A stretch of DNA of 64,000 bases, taken from assembly GCA_964514215.1 (NCBI GenBank), contig CAZEPW010000009.1, positions 24,284 through 88,283 on the forward strand, written 5' to 3'. The stretch is from CAYQUC01 sp964514215 (GTDB lineage Bacteria > Pseudomonadota > Gammaproteobacteria > UBA6429 > Thiohalophilaceae). The notes under the pieces are model-generated. The model saw only the letters and a list, made by a program, of their open reading frames with translations. It did no database searches and was not told the DNA's origin. Positions 61,456 through 64,000 of this stretch are shown here, piece after piece (positions within the stretch are counted from its first letter, which is position 1; the number at the start of each line of letters is the position of its first letter). The position numbers were made by a program, and so were the translations under genes.

Positions 61456-62385
61456 TTAGTTCTTCGATGATTTTCGAATTTCGCCTGGTGATGAACCCGT
61501 TAATTTTTTGAATGCTTTAGAAAAAGAAAATTCAGATTGATAACCAACTTTATCTGCTATTTGTTTGATGGGTAATACTGTGTCAATCAATAATGCGTGT
61601 GCTTTTAACATTCGCCAATGTGACAAATATAAAATAGGTGACTCACCAACTAATTTGTTAAACCTTTCAGAAAACACTGACTTCGACATTGTCGCGATGT
61701 TAGCAAGTTCAGCTAGATTCCAGTCATGGGTAATATTTTTGTGCATCGCAGTTAATGCTAAAGCAATATTTCTATCTTGAATTGCAGCTAGAAAACTGGA
61801 TGAATTATCGAGTGTTTCTAAATACGCGACTAATGCTTGTATAAATAGTGATTCTGCCAATTTATTGATAATTGCATTTTTTCCCGCAGACTCTGGAGAA
61901 GATGAAATTTGTGCCGCTAATTCAGAGGCAGTTGAAAACCAATTTGGTTTACCTGATTCATTCTTCGAAATATGTATTAATGGTGGTAGCGTATCAAACA
62001 ATGGGTGGCTTAGGTCATTTTGATATTCAAAGTGTCCACAAATCATAGTGGTTGTTTCCGCACCGTCGCCACCAAAAATAACTTCATTCTCATTATTAGT
62101 GCGAGGACTATTTAAAAGTTCGTCTGCCGAAATAATATTCGATTGCACTGAATCACTAAGGGTATGTGAATCTCCTTTAGGAAAAAGCACCATATCCCCT
62201 TTTTGAATATGGATAGGTGCTTCTTTATCATTGCATTGCAGCCAACACGAACCACCTGTCACAAGGTGGTAATTAGCATATCGTCCAGCCGGGATAGCCA
62301 TCCCCCACGGTGGCTGAAATCGTGCGTGAAAATATACCGTTCCACGCAACTGCACAGCCTGTAGTATTTCTGAAAATAAATCCAT
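61456..62385 (-). CDS. AraC family regulator with N-terminal cupin
   Basis: The 309-residue protein has an N-terminal cupin-like sensing domain (YFHARFQPPWGMAIP, GDMVLFPKGDSHTLSD) and a C-terminal AraC DNA-binding domain with MSKSVFSERFNKLVGESPILYL and IADKVGYQSEFSFSKAFKKLTG. It starts one base after the upstream YHS gene stop, so the two form an operon and the regulator may control it. Confidence 0.88.
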   Translation of the reverse strand: MDLFSEILQAVQLRGTVYFHARFQPPWGMAIPAGRYANYHLVTGGSCWLQCNDKEAPIHIQKGDMVLFPKGDSHTLSDSVQSNIISADELLNSPRTNNENEVIFGGDGAETTTMICGHFEYQNDLSHPLFDTLPPLIHISKNESGKPNWFSTASELAAQISSSPESAGKNAIINKLAESLFIQALVAYLETLDNSSSFLAAIQDRNIALALTAMHKNITHDWNLAELANIATMSKSVFSERFNKLVGESPILYLSHWRMLKAHALLIDTVLPIKQIADKVGYQSEFSFSKAFKKLTGSSPGEIRKSSKN

Positions 62386-62386
62386 T

Positions 62387-62857
62387 TTACTTTAATTTTT
62401 TCCAGTTACCTTCTGCTTTAGAGTATAATTTTTTTTCAGATGCGTTCCATGGAATTTTAGTATTGAATTTAGTGCCATCATGAAAATCATTAAAAAATAC
62501 CATCAGCTCACCGTTATATAGTTTAAATGTATCTGCATTTGCTGGCACTCTAGCATTTTTGGCAGCCATTGCAAAAGCGCAATAACCGTTATATTTTGGA
62601 ATATATTTTACTGCATTGTTAACAAATAATTTTTTATTTTTGTTGCTTGAAAAGTAAAATTTAACGCCATCATATTCAGCACTATATTTTGAAGAGCCTT
62701 TTACTGCTTTGTCTTGCGTTTGATACGAAACAACATCGTAACCATTTAGAACAACACCGTTTTTATTTGTATTCCAACTTCCTGCAAAAACTGAAAACGA
62801 TGAGAAGAACATCAGGAACAATGAAATAAAAATTGTGAAACGTGATAATATTTTCAT
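62387..62857 (-). CDS. Exported YHS-domain protein
   Basis: The 156-residue protein has a signal peptide ending VFAGS. A YHS-type domain includes LNGYDVVSYQTQDKAVKGSS, the FYFSSNKNKKLFVNNAVKY stretch and KYNGYCAFAMA. The single Cys in YCAFA fits the domain's metal-binding style. It may carry copper or another metal in the periplasm. First gene of an operon with the AraC regulator. Confidence 0.8.
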   Translation of the reverse strand: MKILSRFTIFISLFLMFFSSFSVFAGSWNTNKNGVVLNGYDVVSYQTQDKAVKGSSKYSAEYDGVKFYFSSNKNKKLFVNNAVKYIPKYNGYCAFAMAAKNARVPANADTFKLYNGELMVFFNDFHDGTKFNTKIPWNASEKKLYSKAEGNWKKLK

Positions 62858-63437
62858 AATAATACCTTTATTTTAGTTTAGGAAAATAAAATAATAGCGT
62901 GAGATAAAATTTAAAAAAATGTTTGATCAAATGTTATTTTTGTCCAACCATCTATATTACGATATTATCGAACCAAGCCAAGTTATTACTCTTGGATGTC
63001 TCGAATTTGTGGAACATAGAAATTGATTTAGGAATTAAGGCAAAATCACGTGATATTCAACAGTGATAGTGGTTACTCTAATAAAAGAAGATATTCCGGC
63101 TTAGGGTATTGATTTTGGTGCTATAAAGCATCATTTAAGCCTTGATAGTGACTAGTTTTTGAAATTTTTGTTATATTTATTAGTTACTTGGCTTGGTTTG
63201 ACCCTAGCGTCTCTAAAGAAGATACTCAGGCTTACGGGATTGATTTTGATGCTATAAAGCATTATTTAAGCCTTGATAATGACTAGTTATTGATGGTTTT
63301 TTTATGTTTATCAATTGCTTGGTTTGCCCCTTATGTTTTACGATTTATCAAAGATTGATAGCAATGTTTGACATTCGGTGGGGTGGCATCTACAATCTAT
63401 TATAAGCTTTTTTAAAAAACGCAATGTGAGGTGAATT
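62858..63437. other. Intergenic region with a duplicated gene-end remnant
   Basis: About 580 bases between the divergent YHS and parD genes. Apart from the two 70-bp repeat copies reported separately, no gene was seen. Confidence 0.5.
63086..63286 (+). repeat. Two 70-bp direct repeats that read as gene-end remnants
   Basis: Copies at 63086-63155 and 63217-63286 are alike over 70 bases. The second reads KEDTQAYGIDFDAIKHYLSL then DND and stop. The first reads KEDIPA, stop, GIDFGAIKHHLSLDSD and stop. Both are ends of a lost small gene, perhaps an antitoxin. Confidence 0.7.
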
Positions 63438-63686
63438 ATGAATTTTAGTTTAACACCCCAATTAGAGATTTTTGTGCGTGAACGTGCGGAATCTGGTGAT
63501 TACAATAATGCCAGTGAGGTGGTGCGTGAAGCCATTCGGTTATTTAAGCGTATCGAAGAGGAACATGCTTTTAAGTTAGAGCAGTTGCGTATTGCGATAG
63601 CAGAGGGTGACAAAGCGATTGAGCTTAATCAATCACACGTATTTAATTCTGAAGAAGAGTTGGATCGCTTTTTTGTCAAACTTTAA
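63438..63686 (+). CDS. parD: ParD-type antitoxin
   Basis: The 82-residue protein has the ribbon-helix-helix domain of the CC2985/ParD family: MNFSLTPQLEIFVRERAESG, then YNNASEVVREAIRLFKRIEE, then an acidic C-terminal tail that would wrap the toxin. GAGG precedes the ATG. It overlaps the ParE start by 14 bases, the usual coupled layout. It should repress its own operon. Confidence 0.9.
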   Translation: MNFSLTPQLEIFVRERAESGDYNNASEVVREAIRLFKRIEEEHAFKLEQLRIAIAEGDKAIELNQSHVFNSEEELDRFFVKL

Positions 63687-63975
63687 GTCGATACGTATTT
63701 CTGATCCTGCTGTACGAGATTTGCAGGCCATCGCAGAATACACACTGAGTGAATGGGGAGCCACGCAAAAAGAGAGTTACCTTCATTTGATCAAGCAATC
63801 ATTTAAAACATTAAGCCGTTCAGGCAATATTGGCAAACATCGGGATGGGATTGTTCAAGGCTTATATTCTTACAGCATAAAGAAACATGTCGTCTTTTTT
63901 CGGGAAACAGAACATGAGTTTATAATTATTCGCGTTTTGCACGGTAGGATGGATATGGAAAAGCAATTGTTATGA
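63673..63975 (+). CDS. parE: ParE-type toxin
   Basis: A TTG at 63673 gives a 100-residue protein of normal ParE size (LSNFKSIRISDPAVRDLQ). A longer frame from 63607 lies inside parD. The core AEYTLSEWGATQKESYLHLI and RDGIVQGLYSYSIKKHVVFF with IIRVLHGRMDMEKQL are typical of the ParE/RelE superfamily. ParE toxins usually inhibit DNA gyrase. A decayed copy lies at 61222-61413. Confidence 0.88.
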   Translation: MSNFKSIRISDPAVRDLQAIAEYTLSEWGATQKESYLHLIKQSFKTLSRSGNIGKHRDGIVQGLYSYSIKKHVVFFRETEHEFIIIRVLHGRMDMEKQLL

Positions 63976-64000
63976 GTAATTTTGCTTTTATAAAAACCGA

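Overview
The window is AT-rich bacterial DNA with densely packed genes on both strands. Families such as YqcC, DUF2058, MtfA, ParDE, Tat-exported copper oxidases, a CusBA-type RND pump and several outer-membrane barrels point to a low-GC gammaproteobacterium. A free-living, respiratory, possibly sulfur- or metal-oxidising lineage fits, but genus cannot be read from the sequence. No rRNA, tRNA, phage or complete insertion sequence was seen. Three 100-N scaffold gaps are present (16659-16758, 18626-18725, 50926-51025). Two are flanked on both sides by the same 55-bp string.

Layout. 1-3.9 kb: a GST fragment, a membrane diguanylate cyclase and a secreted metallo-beta-lactamase-fold hydrolase. 4.2-16.5 kb: the most distinctive block. 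An outer-membrane barrel, a small periplasmic binding protein, two paralogous sensor kinases and a FixJ-type regulator lie upstream of a Rieske/molybdopterin pair of the AioB/AioA superfamily, a small acidic secreted protein and a porin. This looks like a sense-and-respire module for an oxyanion-like substrate that is not necessarily arsenite. 17-23.4 kb: a CotA-like multicopper oxidase with a polyglycine linker, then a CusB/CusA-type efflux pair. 23.4-34 kb: mixed genes (peroxiredoxin, methyltransferase, YqcC, VOC and GNAT proteins, a lysine/alanine-rich membrane-anchored protein, a barrel, an epimerase-TetR operon with a nearby operator candidate, and intergenic repeats). 34-39 kb: a copper P-type ATPase with duplicated YHS domains, a SHOCT protein, a TVP38-type membrane protein, a TlpA-like thioredoxin and an SQR-like flavoprotein. 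39-46.6 kb: an unknown periplasmic protein, cytochromes c, an orphan bc1-type Rieske protein, a P-II-like protein, a CBS protein, a porin and a beta-propeller protein; a perfect FNR-type box precedes this gene string. 46.8-54 kb: CopA/CopB/DUF411 copper proteins, a repeat-rich secreted protein and two adjacent cupredoxin-oxidase genes that look like complementary parts. 54-59 kb: a NarK-type transporter, an SQR-type flavoprotein, a spondin-domain protein and a LysR regulator. 59-64 kb: two tandem paralogous micro-proteins, a decayed EamA transporter, an AraC-YHS operon, and a ParDE locus with a nearby decayed ParE copy and another duplicated gene-end remnant.

How the parts may work together. 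Much of the window concerns copper handling and periplasmic redox chemistry: four cupredoxin/multicopper-oxidase genes, CopB, CusBA, a copper ATPase, YHS and DUF411 metal-binding proteins, several cytochromes and two Rieske proteins. The most promising candidate for something undescribed is the AioBA-like locus. Its catalytic subunit carries an extra acidic segment near the C-terminus holding two degenerate copies of a motif that is repeated three times in the adjacent secreted acidic protein. Other candidates are the split oxidase pair and the twin micro-proteins.
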